Shown here piece after piece: positions 1-11,083 of a DNA stretch of 64,000 nucleotides. Within the stretch, counting starts at the first letter, position 1; each line of letters opens with the position of its first letter. The position numbers and the translations under genes were made by a program. The notes below the pieces were generated by a model. That model was not told where the DNA came from. It saw only the letters and a program-made list of their open reading frames with translations, and made no database searches. The stretch spans positions 134,447,203-134,511,202 of the forward strand of contig OY997588.1 of NCBI GenBank assembly GCA_963921825.1, in the 5' to 3' direction. The DNA is from Erodium maritimum. Taxonomy: Eukaryota > Streptophyta > Magnoliopsida > Geraniales > Geraniaceae.

Positions 1-284
1 TGAAAACCAGAGAAGGAGATGTCGTAGGCGATCGAGACGTTTTGATGGTCAGACACAGTCAGAGAAGGAGGGTATGGACATGGTTGGAGAAGGAGGTCAG
101 AGAATGAGGGCACCGGTTAGATGAGAGAAACGGCAGGAAGTGAGAGTAATTGAGAGAAGCCGAAGAGGGTCCGTGGAGCCGATGGCAGAGAACGCGGTGT
201 AGAGGAATAGTGGGAGGGGAACTGTGCCAAGCTGGCATTAGTCCTCCTATTACATTAGTAAGGATTATATTTGAAGAAAAAAGG
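1..284. other. Flank of LINE-1 nest, no gene seen
   Basis: Purine-rich sequence with repeated short words such as gagaaggagg. No coding region, RNA gene or clear repeat boundary was recognised. It precedes the 5' end of the plus-strand LINE, whose exact start could not be fixed because no convincing target duplication was found. Confidence 0.4.
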
Positions 285-574
285 CGCTCCGCTACCTCTA
301 CTTCAGAGATTCATCCTTACCCTAGCTAGGGTGTTTCTCGCCGCCTCCTACCCACGCCCCCTTGTCGCCGTCCAGTTTCTGGTTCCATTTGCCAGCCTCG
401 ACCTTCCCTGCATCTCTCTCTGTCTCCTGGTATTGTCGACGTCTGATCGCGACGTGCGGCCCACAGACACCCAGCGTCCACACTGTGTGCTTACGGCGAC
501 TTTACCGAATTCTCTCGCCGCCCCCGCCATCGTCTTCAACAGATCTGAGCGACCCACGCCTGTTTTGCCCGGAA

Positions 575-1483
575 ATGGAGGTCACCGACCAGATCCGGCC
601 CGCCGTCGAGCCTCTGCAGCCACAGGCTCCCTATGTGGCGAGTTTCCTGCCCGTGGTTACGTTCACGCAGCCTCCCACTAACGCCCTCCCTCTTCGACCG
701 CCTGAACACTATCGACCGTCCTGCAACCTCACCTCCCTGAAGGATAAGCCAGGCAAGGGGGCGGACGGAACCCTAGCCCTAGTGGCTCCGCAGCCCTAGT
801 TGGGTCGGGAACGGAGTCCGTCCGAGGCGGTGGGGGGTCAGTCGGAGCTGTCGTCCCTTCCTCGACCGCAGTCGTCAGCGGCCGTGCCCAGGTACCGTCC
901 TCCGGTAGGCCATGCTGCTGGATCGAGTAGTCGGTCGTCGAGTGGCTCTGGGTCTTCTACACGTCAGGGGGAGGCGAGCTCGATTTGTATCTCCCCGGTT
1001 CCGGACTGGGAGGATGAAGACGACGAGGTAGTGGCGGTCCCGGCAATCCACAAGGGAACTTATCAGTTCTCCCTGGCAGCCCGGGTTGCAGGGGATCGGA
1101 TTCACAACCAGAATGTTGTCTGCGCAATGATGCTGCAGAAATGGAAGGTGGATGACATTCAGGTTGAGTACATGTCCCCAGAGGTTACGGGATATCACTT
1201 CCCGTCCGCTGCAACGATGGAGAATATCCGTCATCGGGGACCATGGATCTTCAAGGGATTCCTTGTGCTATTGGAACCCCTCAGGCCTTATGTCCAGGCA
1301 AATGAGATTGTGTTCAATCACATCGAGCATTGGAGTCCGAGCAATGAACGTCGCGATAGGGGCCATGACTCCGCAAGTTCGTGGTCTTATTGCAGACAAC
1401 ATTGGTACCCAGGTGGTGTCGGCTCCAATACCCTATGTTCGGCGGGACGATTTGTTTTTATGGTTGCGGGTGTGGATGGAGTT
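575..1483 (+). pseudogene. LINE ORF1, N-terminal part (DUF4283 domain)
   Basis: The ATG at 575 opens a frame starting MEVTDQIRP. It meets an in-frame TAG at 797-799 and then continues in the same frame through a Ser/Arg-rich linker into the DUF4283 nucleic-acid-binding fold (about 1050-1480; landmarks KGTYQFSLAARVAGD, GPWIFKGFLVLLE, MTPQVRGLIADNIG, DDLFLWLRVWMEL). A one-base insertion near 1335 moves the reading to another frame for the last 50 codons. DUF4283 proteins are the gag-like RNA-binding ORF1 products of plant LINEs. The frame stops at the gypsy insertion and resumes at 9581. It is dead as a gene. Several ORFs within 271-800 are 5' UTR by-products. Confidence 0.75.
1479..1483. repeat. 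Target site duplication, left copy (GAGTT)
   Basis: GAGTT immediately left of the gypsy element matches GAGTT at 9576-9580. Together they restore the LINE ORF1 reading VWMEL-NRPL across the insertion. Confidence 0.8.
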
Positions 1484-1735
1484 GGTCGCGGGACGGACTA
1501 GGTGAGCTCTCGAAGCTTGAAGAGCTAGGAGCGGGAGTCCGGGTTTCCTTTTTGAGTCTAGCGACGTACGCCTTGTATTTTGTTCGCTTGTTGGGACGTA
1601 CTTTTGAGTTGTAAATTATTATTTTGTTTAAGTAAGTGGTGGTTTTAAAGTGATTTATTTAAAAGGTTTAAAAATGTTTTATTGTCTTAAACGTTCGCGT
1701 TCCGAGTTCGGTTCTACTGAATTTGGGGCGTGACA
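1484..1735 (+). repeat. Left LTR (3' part)
   Basis: About 250 bp nearly identical to the end of the right LTR (9325-9575), finishing in the family terminus GGGGCGTGACA directly before the primer site. Confidence 0.85.
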
Positions 1736-1738
1736 GCT

Positions 1739-1750
1739 TGGTATCAGAGC
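1739..1750 (+). promoter_or_regulatory. Primer binding site (tRNA-iMet)
   Basis: TGGTATCAGAGC lies just after the LTR end. It is complementary to the 3' end of initiator methionine tRNA, the usual minus-strand primer of plant LTR elements. Confidence 0.9.
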
Positions 1751-2074
1751 TCGAGGTTTCACACCTCGGACTGTACGTCAATTAGGTGGGGAGAGTCGAG
1801 TCAGTAAAGTCCCGTCGTGCGTTGGGTACGCAAGTCGGAAACCGTGTGTAGACCCGTAGTGTCTTGAGTCCTGTTTGTGATTGTGTGTATGAGCAGTATT
1901 TTGTTGCTGGCATACTGATTGTGTGTTGTTGCGTGAAAAGTTTTTAAGCTGTCGCGACTCGACTCAGGGGCGCCCCTGTGGTCGAGCGTGACGGTGCTGA
2001 TATCAAGTGGGTACAATGTAGTTCGGGGACGCCTGGACCGGGTTGTAACTACCTGATGTCAAGAATTGAGGTTT

Positions 2075-2660
2075 TTAATGAAAAGGAAAGGTTTTGGAAT
2101 TGACTGGCCCTGTGGGCGTGTTTGATTTTGGTTGGCCCGGTGGGTGTGGTTCGACTTTGGTTGGCCCTGTGGGTGTACTTTGATTTTGGTTGGCCCCGTG
2201 GGCGTGGTTTGGTTTTGTTGGCCCGGTGGGCGTGTGTTGTTATTGGTTGGCCTTGTCGGCTCATGATTGAGGTTGGGTGAGTTGTGTTTGGTCTTTGAAT
2301 TGTTGTGCGTGTGTTGTTAGATTGGTGGTAGAATGTCTACGACGCACAAGTGTGCGGGTCGCGATGAATAGGGTAGACGTAGCGGGTATGATGAGTGCGA
2401 AATCGTCACAGCTACGGGACGGGCCATGGACCGGGCCGGTAGGAGACGTGGTCGGGGCCACTGTTTTGGCACGGAAGGTGAAACGGTCCGGGTGGCTTGC
2501 TGGCCCGGATGGACGCACGGTCCGGGTGGCTTGCCGGCCCGGATGGACGCACGATCCGGGTGACTCGCCGGCCCGGATGGACGCACGGTCCAGGTGACTC
2601 GCCGGCCCGGAAGGTGGCACGGCCCGGGTCACTCACCGGCTCGGAAGGCTGCATGGTTCG
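2075..2660 (+). repeat. Two tandem repeat blocks in the leader of the gypsy element
   Basis: Block one (about 2100-2250) repeats TTGGCCCxGTGGGxGTG roughly every 27-35 bp. Block two (about 2490-2650) has about four units near 38 bp built on CGGCCCGGATGGACGCACGG. ORFs read through these blocks are repeat artefacts. No gag motif was recognised from 1751 to about 3240. Confidence 0.7.
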
Positions 2661-2814
2661 GCCCTTTTTCCGGCCTGGTTCAGTCAGCTTCTTTCAAAAA
2701 TGGTTTCGTCGTGTGGTTAGTGTTGTTGTTGCGTGACTGGGTTCACGTTTGTGCAGTTTGAGTGTTGGTTTGCGTGGCTGTGCTCACGGTCGGGTTGGTT
2801 GTAGAGGGCGTAAG

Positions 2815-2875
2815 TTCAGTGTTAAAGGATGAGGTCTTGGGTTCGAGACTCATCAATAACCTACGGTAATGATAC
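2815..2875 (+). repeat. SINE-like fragment with tRNA B box
   Basis: GATGAGGTCTTGGGTTCGAG followed by ACTCATCAATAACCTA resembles the SINE at 29388-29460, including a pol III B-box-like GGTTCGAGACT. It is probably a short fragment of the same or a related tRNA-derived SINE inside the gypsy leader. Confidence 0.45.
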
Positions 2876-3239
2876 AGCGCCTCGGTGTGAGAGTCTCACC
2901 ACGGAGAGGGGTTAGGGTTGGTGCGCTGCGGCGCCGTAAGAACTAGGTTTCCCCTATGTGAACGAGTGTTCGAGGTTTCCCTTACGTGAACGGGTGGTTT
3001 GAGGTTTTCCTTCACGTGAGTGGGTTGTTTGAGGTTTCCCTTTTGTGACCGGGTAATTGGGGTATTGAGGTTGTGAGCATTAGTGGTTTGCTGAATTGAG
3101 AACAAAATCCCCGTTTGAGGTTTCCCTTACATGAGCGAGTATTTGAGGTGTTGATAGCGTGAGCAGCGTGACATTGTGGTATCAGGTTTTGAGGTAGTGG
3201 TTTGCCCTGATTAGATTGGTAAGTCGTTAGTGCTTTACT

Positions 3240-3720
3240 AGTATGCCATAATCGAACGGGTGTCCGTGGAGGTGGGCAGAACGCTCATCCCCTTTACTAC
3301 TTTTCCCGCAGGGGACGAGTAGCGAATACTGGTTTGGTTGCGGAAAGTTATAAGTAAATGCATAGAGGACCGTGTGAGGGTTGTGCTAGACTTTACCGGA
3401 GTGACCAATGGAGGGGTTGTTTGGTCTCTGATTTGGGCGTCAGTTTTATTGGATACCAGGGTGTCACACTCGTTTGCTTCATCGAGTGGTGCTGAGATGT
3501 TGGGGCTGAGTTTAGAGCCGTTGAGTCCACCCCTGCGTATGGATACGCCGGTTAGGGGTGATGTGGTGTTGACTAGGGTCCGTCGTGCCTGCGGAGTTAG
3601 AGAAGCGAACCGATACAGGAGGTTCGAGAGAGGGCTCAAAAGCCCTGATGCTGGATCGAGTCCTTACCCCAAAGATTCGGGTTTGTTCGGAGTTGGTAGG
3701 CACGAGGACGGTAGAGGAGA
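3240..3720 (+). mobile_element. Gypsy protease region (fossil)
   Basis: The plus-strand reading contains a retropepsin-like stretch (HSFASSSGAEMLGLSLEPLS), typical of the aspartic protease that matures gag-pol of chromoviruses. It sits upstream of RT, as expected. Not functional. Confidence 0.65.
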
Positions 3721-3949
3721 GAGGTCTTAGAGAGACCGCTAGGTTTCGTGAGGTTCGGCAGCGACTAAGCTTGTGCGTGTATCCGTGGGAAGGATACTTA
3801 CGAAATGACAGCCTTTGATGTGATCCTGAGAAAGGATTGGCCGGCGAAGTGCCGAGCCAATATCGACTGCTACTGGCGACAAGTGACGGTGTCAACAGGC
3901 AACATGAAAGGTTCGTGTGTTCTGGGTAGTAGGAGCGGATTTCTCCTGT

Positions 3950-4760
3950 CGGCTTGTCTGCAGTAAAGGAAGTATCGGTCGTGCAGAGCCGAGAGTTACC
4001 GCGGGTGGCGTGCGAGTTCCCCGAGGTCTTCCCTGAGAAGTTGAGCAGGTTGCCACCAGTTCGTAAGGTGGAGTTCGGGATTAACCTAGTGCCGGGAACG
4101 GCAGCGATGTCGATGACGCCTTACAGGTTCGCGTCAGTCGAGTTGACCGAGCTGAAGAGTCAGCTCGAGGAACTTCGGGAGAAGGGATTTATCCGTCCAA
4201 GCGTATCGTTGTGGGGAGCACCAGCACTCTTCGTGAAGAAGAAGAGTGGAGAGCTTCGGACGTGTATAGATTACCGGAAGTTGAACCATGTTACAGTGAA
4301 GAACCGATACCCGATGCCGAGAATTGACACTTGTTCGACCAGTTGAGAGGGTCGACCCGTTTCTCGAAGATCGATCTGCGATCCGGATATTACCAGTTGC
4401 GAGTCCGAGGGGGGGACGTCGCAAAGACTACATTCCGGACACGCTACGGGCATTACGAGTTCTTGGTGATGTCGTTTGGACTGACGAACGCACCTACAAC
4501 GTTCATGGATCTGATGAACAGTATACTACGACCGTTCTTAGATCAATTCGTGGCGGTACTTGTAGACGACATCTTGATCTACTCGCAGAACGAGGCGGCG
4601 CACGAGGAGCATTTGAGGGGTGTTCTAACCCTGTTGCGCACGCATCAGTTGTACGCCAACCTGGAGAAGTGCGAGTTTTGGCTCGCTGAGGTGAGATTCC
4701 TCGGTCACGTTGTGTTCCGTGACGGTATATTGGTCGATCCGGTGGAGATCGATGCGGTTT
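3950..4760 (+). mobile_element. Gypsy reverse transcriptase region (fossil)
   Basis: Hallmarks of Ty3/gypsy RT in order: [53 protein letters not shown] and the catalytic box VDDILIYS (about 4561-4584), then LEKCEFW. RT copies the element's RNA into DNA in its virus-like particle. The region belongs to a broken copy. Confidence 0.85.
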
Positions 4761-4964
4761 TTGAAGTGGGCGCGGCCCACGAGCGTTTTCGAGATCCACA
4801 GCTTCTTGGGGCTGGCAGGATATTATCGGCGGTTGTCCAGGACATTGCGCGTATAGCCGCGCCTATGACTCTTTTGACACACAAGGGAGTCGGGTTTGTG
4901 TGGACAGAGGATTGTGAACGTGCGTTCACAGAGTTGAAGACTCGTCTGACTACCGCTCCAGTAT

Positions 4965-5340
4965 TGATAGTGCCAGAGCGAGGGGTCGGGTATGAGATCT
5001 ATTGTGATGCGTCTGGGGAAGGACTAGCTGCGTGCTAATGCAGTTAGGTAAGGTGGATGCCTATGGCTCCAGGTAGTTGGAGACGCACGAGCGCAACTAC
5101 CCTACCCATGACTTGGAATTAGCAGCAGTCATGTTCGCGCTAAAGGGTTGGAGGTATTATCTGTAAGGCGTGCGATTTCAGGTGTTCTCGGACCATAAGA
5201 GCTTTAAGTACATCTTTTCCCAACGAAACCTGAATATGCGCCAGCGGCGATAGATGGAACTACTTGAGGAGTACGACTTTGAGCTACTCTACCATCCGGG
5301 TAAGGCGAATGTGATTGCCGACGCCCCGAGTAGGAAGCCG
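4965..5340 (+). mobile_element. Gypsy RNase H region (fossil)
   Basis: [13 protein letters not shown] near 5000 is the start of the RNase H fold. FELLYHPGKANVIADAPSR near 5278-5335 is the conserved end. RNase H removes template RNA during reverse transcription. Broken copy. Confidence 0.75.
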
Positions 5341-5639
5341 ATGCAGTGTCCTGCTAGCATCTCAGTCCGGGAGTGGGACATGATGGGAGAGCTGGGCACG
5401 TTCGGGTTGGAGCTAGAAGAGGTTACCGGCGGCGTGGCCATGTGCTTCTTGATGGCTCAGCCCACCCCGCTTGGCCAGGGGATAGAGGCACAGTCGGTGG
5501 ATGTCGAGACGACAGAGATCCGGGAGAGAGTTTCCGACGGTGTTGACGCCGAGGGCCGGGATCGTCGTGGCATTTGGGAGTTACGGTATCGTGGAGGTTT
5601 GTTCATACTGCGTAACGGTGGAGGCGACGAGCTGCGAGA

Positions 5640-6100
5640 GTCGCATTGTTCGCGTCTGACAGTGCAAGTGGGTAGCACTAAGAGGAGCGCGACATCAGGC
5701 GGCATATCTAGTGGAGCAGGATGCGGAGAGCGGTTGCGGAGTTAGCATCGCGGTGCCTTACTTGTCAGAAGGTGAGAGCCGAACAACAGCGTCCCGCTGG
5801 ATTATTGCAACCACTACGGGTTGCACAGTGGAACTGGGGGCACGTCACGATGGATTTCGTGAGCGGTTAGCCGAGTTCGCCTACAACAACAGCTTTCATG
5901 CCAGTATCAGGATGGCACCGTTCGGAGCGTTGTATGGTAGGCCGTGTCGGTCGCCCGTGTGCTGGGCAGAAGTGAGGAATAAGAGTTTACTAGGTCTAGA
6001 TTTGGTCCGAGAGACAGCTGAGTCGGTCGTGCCAAAGCGTGAACGGTTGAGGACCGCGCAGAGTCAGCAGGAGCTATGCTGACAGACGGCGCCGACCTCT
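5640..6100 (+). mobile_element. Gypsy integrase region, partial (fossil)
   Basis: Recognisable integrase pieces include the zinc-binding end around 5740-5775 and LAEFAYNNSFHASIRMAPF with ALYGRPCRSP near 5868-5950, the C-terminal part of the integrase core. The central core is poorly represented. Broken copy. Confidence 0.7.
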
Positions 6101-6199
6101 CGAGTCAGCAGTCGGTGACCATGTATCCCTGGAGATGAGTCCGAATGGTGGACTGGTGCGTTTCAACCGCGGCGGAGGCAGGTTATCCCCGTGGTGTAT

Positions 6200-6520
6200 C
6201 GGACCTTTCGAGGTCTTGAGCAGAGTGGGAGCAGTTACATACCGACTTGGACTGCCACCGCAGCTTGGGAATATCCACATTTCCCAATCGCGGAAGTATA
6301 TGCGGATCCCTTGCACGTCATTGAGTGGGCAGATGTTGAGATAACGGGTGATGTCTCTTATAAGGAGAAACCGATTTGGGAAATGGATCTACGAGATCAG
6401 GTCCTGCGCGGAAAGGTTATCCACTTAGAACAGGTGCAGTGGCGGCACCACGAGGCTGAGTCGACTTGGGAGCGCGAGGACAAGGTTCGCGCGAAGTACC
6501 CCGAGCTGTTCGACTCCTGA
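6200..6520 (+). mobile_element. Gypsy integrase tail with chromodomain-like end (fossil)
   Basis: GPFEVLSRVGAVTYRLGLP and the final EKPIWEMDLRDQVLRGKVIH then VQWRHHEAESTWERE match the C-terminal chromodomain of plant chromoviruses, thought to steer insertion to particular chromatin. The reading ends with TGA at 6518-6520. Confidence 0.8.
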
Positions 6521-6555
6521 GGTACGTTTGTTTAAAATTTCGCGGACGAAATTCC

Positions 6556-6571
6556 TTTAAGGGGGGTAGAT
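6556..6571 (+). promoter_or_regulatory. Polypurine tract
   Basis: Tract with the core AAGGGGGG directly upstream of the right LTR start at 6572 (TGTAAGAACC). This is the plus-strand primer site expected at this place. Confidence 0.85.
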
Positions 6572-9500
6572 TGTAAGAACCACTCCCGGTCAACGCTAGT
6601 CAAATCGGCGAAAATAGGAAAATTTAAAAAATTTGGACAGACACTTAACTGAACCTAAATTCGACTCCGAGGGCAATTATCGGACTTAAGTTGACCCCGA
6701 TATCGACCAAAGTGAGTTCTGGGGGACTCAGGGCAACTTTCTGACCAATTTAGGAAAGGTTGACTTTTTGTCGAAAAAGTCAACCGAGCGACGTTTTGGT
6801 CCGTTCGAGGCTGTTTTGGATCCAAAAAGTTTAGTCGTCGTCGCAACGGACTTAGTTGAGCCGTTTCCTTAAAGCCCGTGAAGTTTCGTAATTTCTTGGA
6901 AAAAGTCCCCGTTCGGGGCCCGAAACAACCGAATTTCGCGAATCTGATTGAAAAATATCTAAAAGATATTTTCCAAACGGTGGGGGACCCACTTTCCACA
7001 TGTCACCAATGTGGTGGTGTTATGTTTATTGGACAAAACAAGAGAAGACTACTTGATGGTTAGTTTTGCAATTTAAGTATTAGTTGTTATTTTTAAAACA
7101 AAACAAAAGGGAAAGCAATTGGTGGTGTTCGGCCATAGTGTAGAAAAGTGAGTTTTTGGAGAGAGAAAGTAGATAGAAAGAAGAGAGAAAAGAGGATGAG
7201 GGTTGGGGTTTTTCCACTATTCACGAGCATCAAACCGTTGGATCGTCTCAAACCTAGAAGAATCAAGCTCACACCGTCATTCTCTACGGTGAGCACCTAA
7301 CCGATTCTCGTTTTGTTAAGTTTAAAAGTTAGGGTTTGGATTGAAATGGGTTGAATATGGATGAGTTGAGGTGTGGGGTTCGTTGGAGGTGTTTTGGAGC
7401 GAAGAGATGAACGTTTTCCGGTGACCGGAGGCTCGGGGGAGCTCCGACCACCGTGTATGGTGGCTGGTCGGTTTTGTAGGGTGGCTGGCCGGAGTTAGGA
7501 CCAGCCACCACCTTGGTGGACCGGCCCCAAACCGACCCTATCCACTCACGGCCAAAGAGGGTCGGGTGGGGCCCACTTGCTCGGGTATTCGGGTTTCGTG
7601 TTCGGGTGGTTTAGAACGTTCCCCAAGTAATTAATCTACACCCGGATCGAAATTTGGAATTAAATTGTGAAAGTTAGAATTTCGGGTTTAGAAACTTTAA
7701 ACGCGAATTAAATTGCTCGGAAGTCGGAAATTGATTCCGTCGATTGCGTTGGAACCCTTGAATTATTCCAAGACCGTAGAAACGAAAACGGGAATTTTCG
7801 GAGCCCCGGAAGGACGTTTTCCAATCCCGGGCAGATTCGCCGGGTCGGGCGAAACGGGCCTTTCCGGCCCCATTATCGACAATGTCGAGTAATTGGGAAG
7901 TTTGGGAGTGATCGACATTGTCGGGGTTGCGTTTGGGTGTCAAGTGTATTAAAATTCAGTTTATGCCCGCGAACTTAAAAAGTGTTTTAAATTGTGTTCT
8001 TATTAGATCGTGCCACCGACCGAGGAAAGGGAAAGCTAGGCGAGTGATCGTGAGCACGCCGGAGCTTGGTTGTGAGCTTTTGGGAAAGCGTACGAGGTAG
8101 GGAAAAGTAGCCGGATCTCGGCCCTGACTAGGGAAAGTTAACAGTAGAAATGCATGTGACACTTGGGTGTCGTGGGTTAAGTAGGTTTATTCGATTATTA
8201 GAAAGGCAGGCGACACCGGGTGGTGTCGTATGATACGGGAACGTATCGAACAATAGAAATGCATGTGACACTTAGTAGTGTCGTAGGAGCAGTGAACTTT
8301 CGATATTAGAACTACTAGAGGCATTTGGTTATGCCCGGAGGTTGATTGTGTAGTTGTGTCTTGGGTGGCCATGAGAGCCTACTGTTGGTGTCTTGGGTGG
8401 CCATGAGAGCCCGTGTTTTACTGTTGGTGTCTTGGGTGGCCATGAGTGCCCGTGGGGTTGTTGAGCCCGTGAGTTATTGTCGGTGTGTCTTGGGTGGCCA
8501 TGAGTGCCCGTGGGGTTGTTGAGCCCGTGAGTTACTGTTGGTGTGCCTTGGGAGGCCATGAGTGCCTGTGGGGTTGTTGAGCCCGTGAGTTACGGTTGGT
8601 GTGTCTTGGGAGGCCATGAGTGCCAGTGGGGTTGTTGAGCCCGTGAGTTACTGTTGGTGTGTCTTGGGTGGCCATGAGTGCCTGTGAAGTGTTAGACCGG
8701 TCTTGTTGCTGTTTGTTGAACTTTGCTTGTGATTGTGGTTACCTGAGGTTTGGGGCCCGCTTCATAATAACGGGGGTCCTGTGATCGCACGCGTCTGCAT
8801 GTTCAGACGGGGTAGGGGGCCCGCTCATGAGGAAAGGGGTCCTGGCCGCGCGTGCGTGGGTGGTGACAGGTCGACAACCTGATCCGACTTTGTGTCAGGA
8901 AAAGTGCAACAGGTCGACCGCCTGGCCTGACAGGGATCGGCAAAGGGGCGACAGGTCGACCGCCTGGTCTGAAAGGGATCGGTAAAGGGCGTGAGGGGTT
9001 ACTGAGCAGTTGGAGTGCGATCCTTTGTGATCTTGTTTGGTGTGCGATCCTTAGTGATCTTGGGTGTTGCGTGGTTATTTGTCGTGTCATTGGAGGAAGT
9101 CGTCAATCGTTGTGTCGTGTCTACATTACGTGTCTGGGTGTTGAGTCGGTTGAGGAAAGTAACAGTCTGTGTGCCAGTTGGGTCACTAGAGTTGGGGATA
9201 GTAGTCCCCAGTGTTGGGTTGTTGTTGGTGTTACCGACATTGTCTGCTAAGTATGTCGTAGTCAGTCTGTTATCCGTGGTGGTGAGCGAACGCTCACCCC
9301 TAGCTGCTTTTCGTACAGGTACTAGTCGCGGGACGGACTAGGTGAGCTCTCGAAGCTTGAAGAGCTAGGAGCGGGAGTCCGGGTTTCTTTTTTGAGTCTA
9401 GCGACGTACGCCTTGTATTTTGTCCGCTTGTTGGGACGTACTTTTGAGTTGTAAATTATTATTTTGTTTAAGTAAGTGGTGGTTTTAAAGTGATTTATTT

Positions 9501-9575
9501 AAAAGGTTTAAAAATGTTTTATTGTCTTAAACGTTCGCGTTCCGAGTTCGGTTCAACTGAATTTGGGGCGTGACA
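6572..9575 (+). repeat. Right LTR of the chromovirus (3004 bp)
   Basis: It begins TGTAAGAACC after the polypurine tract and ends GGGGCGTGACA before the GAGTT duplication. It contains a tandem block of about 58 bp units (roughly 8340-8690, core CTTGGGTGGCCATGAG), short direct words around GACACTTGGGTGTCG (8157-8290), and a GC-rich segment with self-complementary words near 7430-7520. The minus-strand solo LTRs at 18552-21028 and 32053-35219 are of the same broad family. Confidence 0.85.
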
Positions 9576-9580
9576 GAGTT
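9576..9580. repeat. Target site duplication, right copy (GAGTT)
   Basis: Exact match to 1479-1483. LINE ORF1 resumes directly after it. Confidence 0.8.
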
Positions 9581-10216
9581 GAACCGGCCTCTTCGGAGAC
9601 GGCTCCGTCTCAGGTTCCCAGGCACCACCTCCTCTTCATTGATTAAGCTACAGTACGAGAGGCTCACGGATCTCTACTGCGGGTGTGGGATGATGACACG
9701 CCGGATTATGGGGTGTACGGCTCACTTGTCGGGTATATGGCGGGAGGAGGTTCGATACGATACTACTATCCTGGTACCGAGGTAGTTGGATGTGGATCAT
9801 TTGCTGAAGACGGTCTGGCATACACCCCCTCTTTGGCACATTCAGTTGTTGATGATCTCCTGAATGCGTTATCCTTGAACCCTGTGATACGATCCAGGGA
9901 GATCGTCATGAGGGATGGTTTCTCTGCTGCAGACGTTCCTTCGAAGTCCGACAATCTGGCTAGGATTACCTCAGGAGGGGTAATCAATGTGATGCAGGAT
10001 GGAGTGGGCCGAGCCGGTGGAGGGCCACCGGGTTTCACAAAACCTGACAATCTGGCTAACATCCACCCTGCTAGAAACCCTTCTGCTCATGTCGAGTCTG
10101 CAGACATTGTAGGGACTCGGGCAAGGAAGGAGAAAGATCCCCAGGAAGCCTTAGGGAAAGTGGGGCCTATCCGGGGGAGGGCCAAGAAGTTGACCCTGAA
10201 GACTAGGAGCGGGTTG
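9581..10216 (+). pseudogene. LINE ORF1, C-terminal part with zinc knuckle
   Basis: It continues the DUF4283 reading with RPLRRRLRLRFPG and YERLTDLYCGCGMMTRRIMG. The latter is the CCHC-type zinc knuckle of plant LINE ORF1 (about 9650-9715), with the usual His replaced by Arg in TRR. A frame change near 9715 moves the reading to a second frame, which runs through a Ser/Pro/Gly-rich tail (GPIRGRAKKLTLKTRSG) until the poly-T of the inserted minus-strand LINE at 10217. The frame past 10217 is read-through into another element. Confidence 0.7.
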
Positions 10217-10476
10217 TTTTTTTTTTTGATAAGCAATGCTTTTATTGATTTTATATATGGAGTTCATATACAAAATGAGTCCATCTCACTTGGAAGTGGA
10301 GGACGAAAACTAGCGAAAGCAATAAGAAATAAATTAAAAAGCGTAAAGGCCCCCAGAGAGAAAGGAGCGTACTCGGCTCTGCGTAATCAGTGGTCTGCAA
10401 CACAGACCAGCACAGCCGAACACGCCCCCGACCTGCTGCCCAAAAGACACCTCGCCGGATCGATCTTCCAGTCCTC

Positions 10477-11083
10477 TCAGCCCGCTTCACTTGATAGCAT
10501 ACCGGCTATACGCATCATCCCAAAGCATTGATGCTGTAACCGAGTGAATACCACATCAATTGGTTCCACTTTTGCCTGGTAGGCTGCTGCATTCCGGCAT
10601 AACCAAATGCTCCACAAGGTCGAGTACCCCACAATTACCCACCCCTTCCACCAACGTTTTGAATACAAACCTTCCCATTACAGACAACAGCTCGGTATAT
10701 CTTTCGGCATCACCCAGACCACTTTCCACCAGTTGTACACCTTGCTCCAAATTACCCAAGCAAAGTCGCAATGGAGAAAGAGATGCTCTTGGTCTTCGAA
10801 AGCTAATTGGCAGAAATAGCACCTCATGGCGTTTAAGGAGATTCGGCATCCCCTCCCTTCCAAAAAGGACAGGGTCGAGACCGCTCGGTGCATCAGTAGC
10901 CAAACGAAGGTGCTGAATTTTGGAGGTGCTCCTTTTATCCACAGAAATCGAGTCCAATCTGGCTGCTCAGCATCGGATCCCACCAGCAACTTGTACGTCT
11001 CTGCCGAGGAAGGACCTTTGGAGAATCTTGTCAACACCAGTTTGTCTTTTATGCCCGTTTGCAACCTTGTCTGATACAGAAGG
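10477..11083 (-). pseudogene. LINE ORF2, C-terminal part (zf-RVT)
   Basis: Minus-strand reading with WIKGAPPKFSTFVWLLMH, then CYFCQLAFEDQEHLFLHC (about 10770-10830), the zinc-binding domain that follows RT in plant LINEs. The end is TLWSIWLCRNAAAYQAK and a stop at 10477. One in-frame TAA near 10675 interrupts the same frame (expected CAA, Gln). Homologous reading continues at 14330 beyond the solo LTR. Confidence 0.8.

Larger units (their letters stand above)
1484..9575 (+). mobile_element. Ty3/gypsy chromovirus (Tekay/Del-like) with very long LTR
   Basis: This is a fossil LTR retrotransposon on the plus strand. Its parts in order are: left LTR part 1484-1735, initiator-methionine tRNA primer site 1739-1750, a repeat-rich leader/gag zone, protease, reverse transcriptase, RNase H, integrase, a chromodomain-like tail, a polypurine tract and the right LTR 6572-9575. 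Protease-RT-RH-INT order, a C-terminal chromodomain and a 3.0 kb LTR fit the Tekay/Del group of chromoviruses; the clade call is an inference. It is clearly broken, with many breaks and an unequal pair of end repeats. By hand, the LTR stretch shared by both ends differs at about 3 of 250 positions, which at a commonly used plant rate suggests an age below one million years. Confidence 0.85.

Noticed and set aside
9683-10531. 282-codon frame as a single gene
   Set aside because: It runs from LINE ORF1 through the poly-T of an opposite-strand LINE, so the last hundred codons are read-through.
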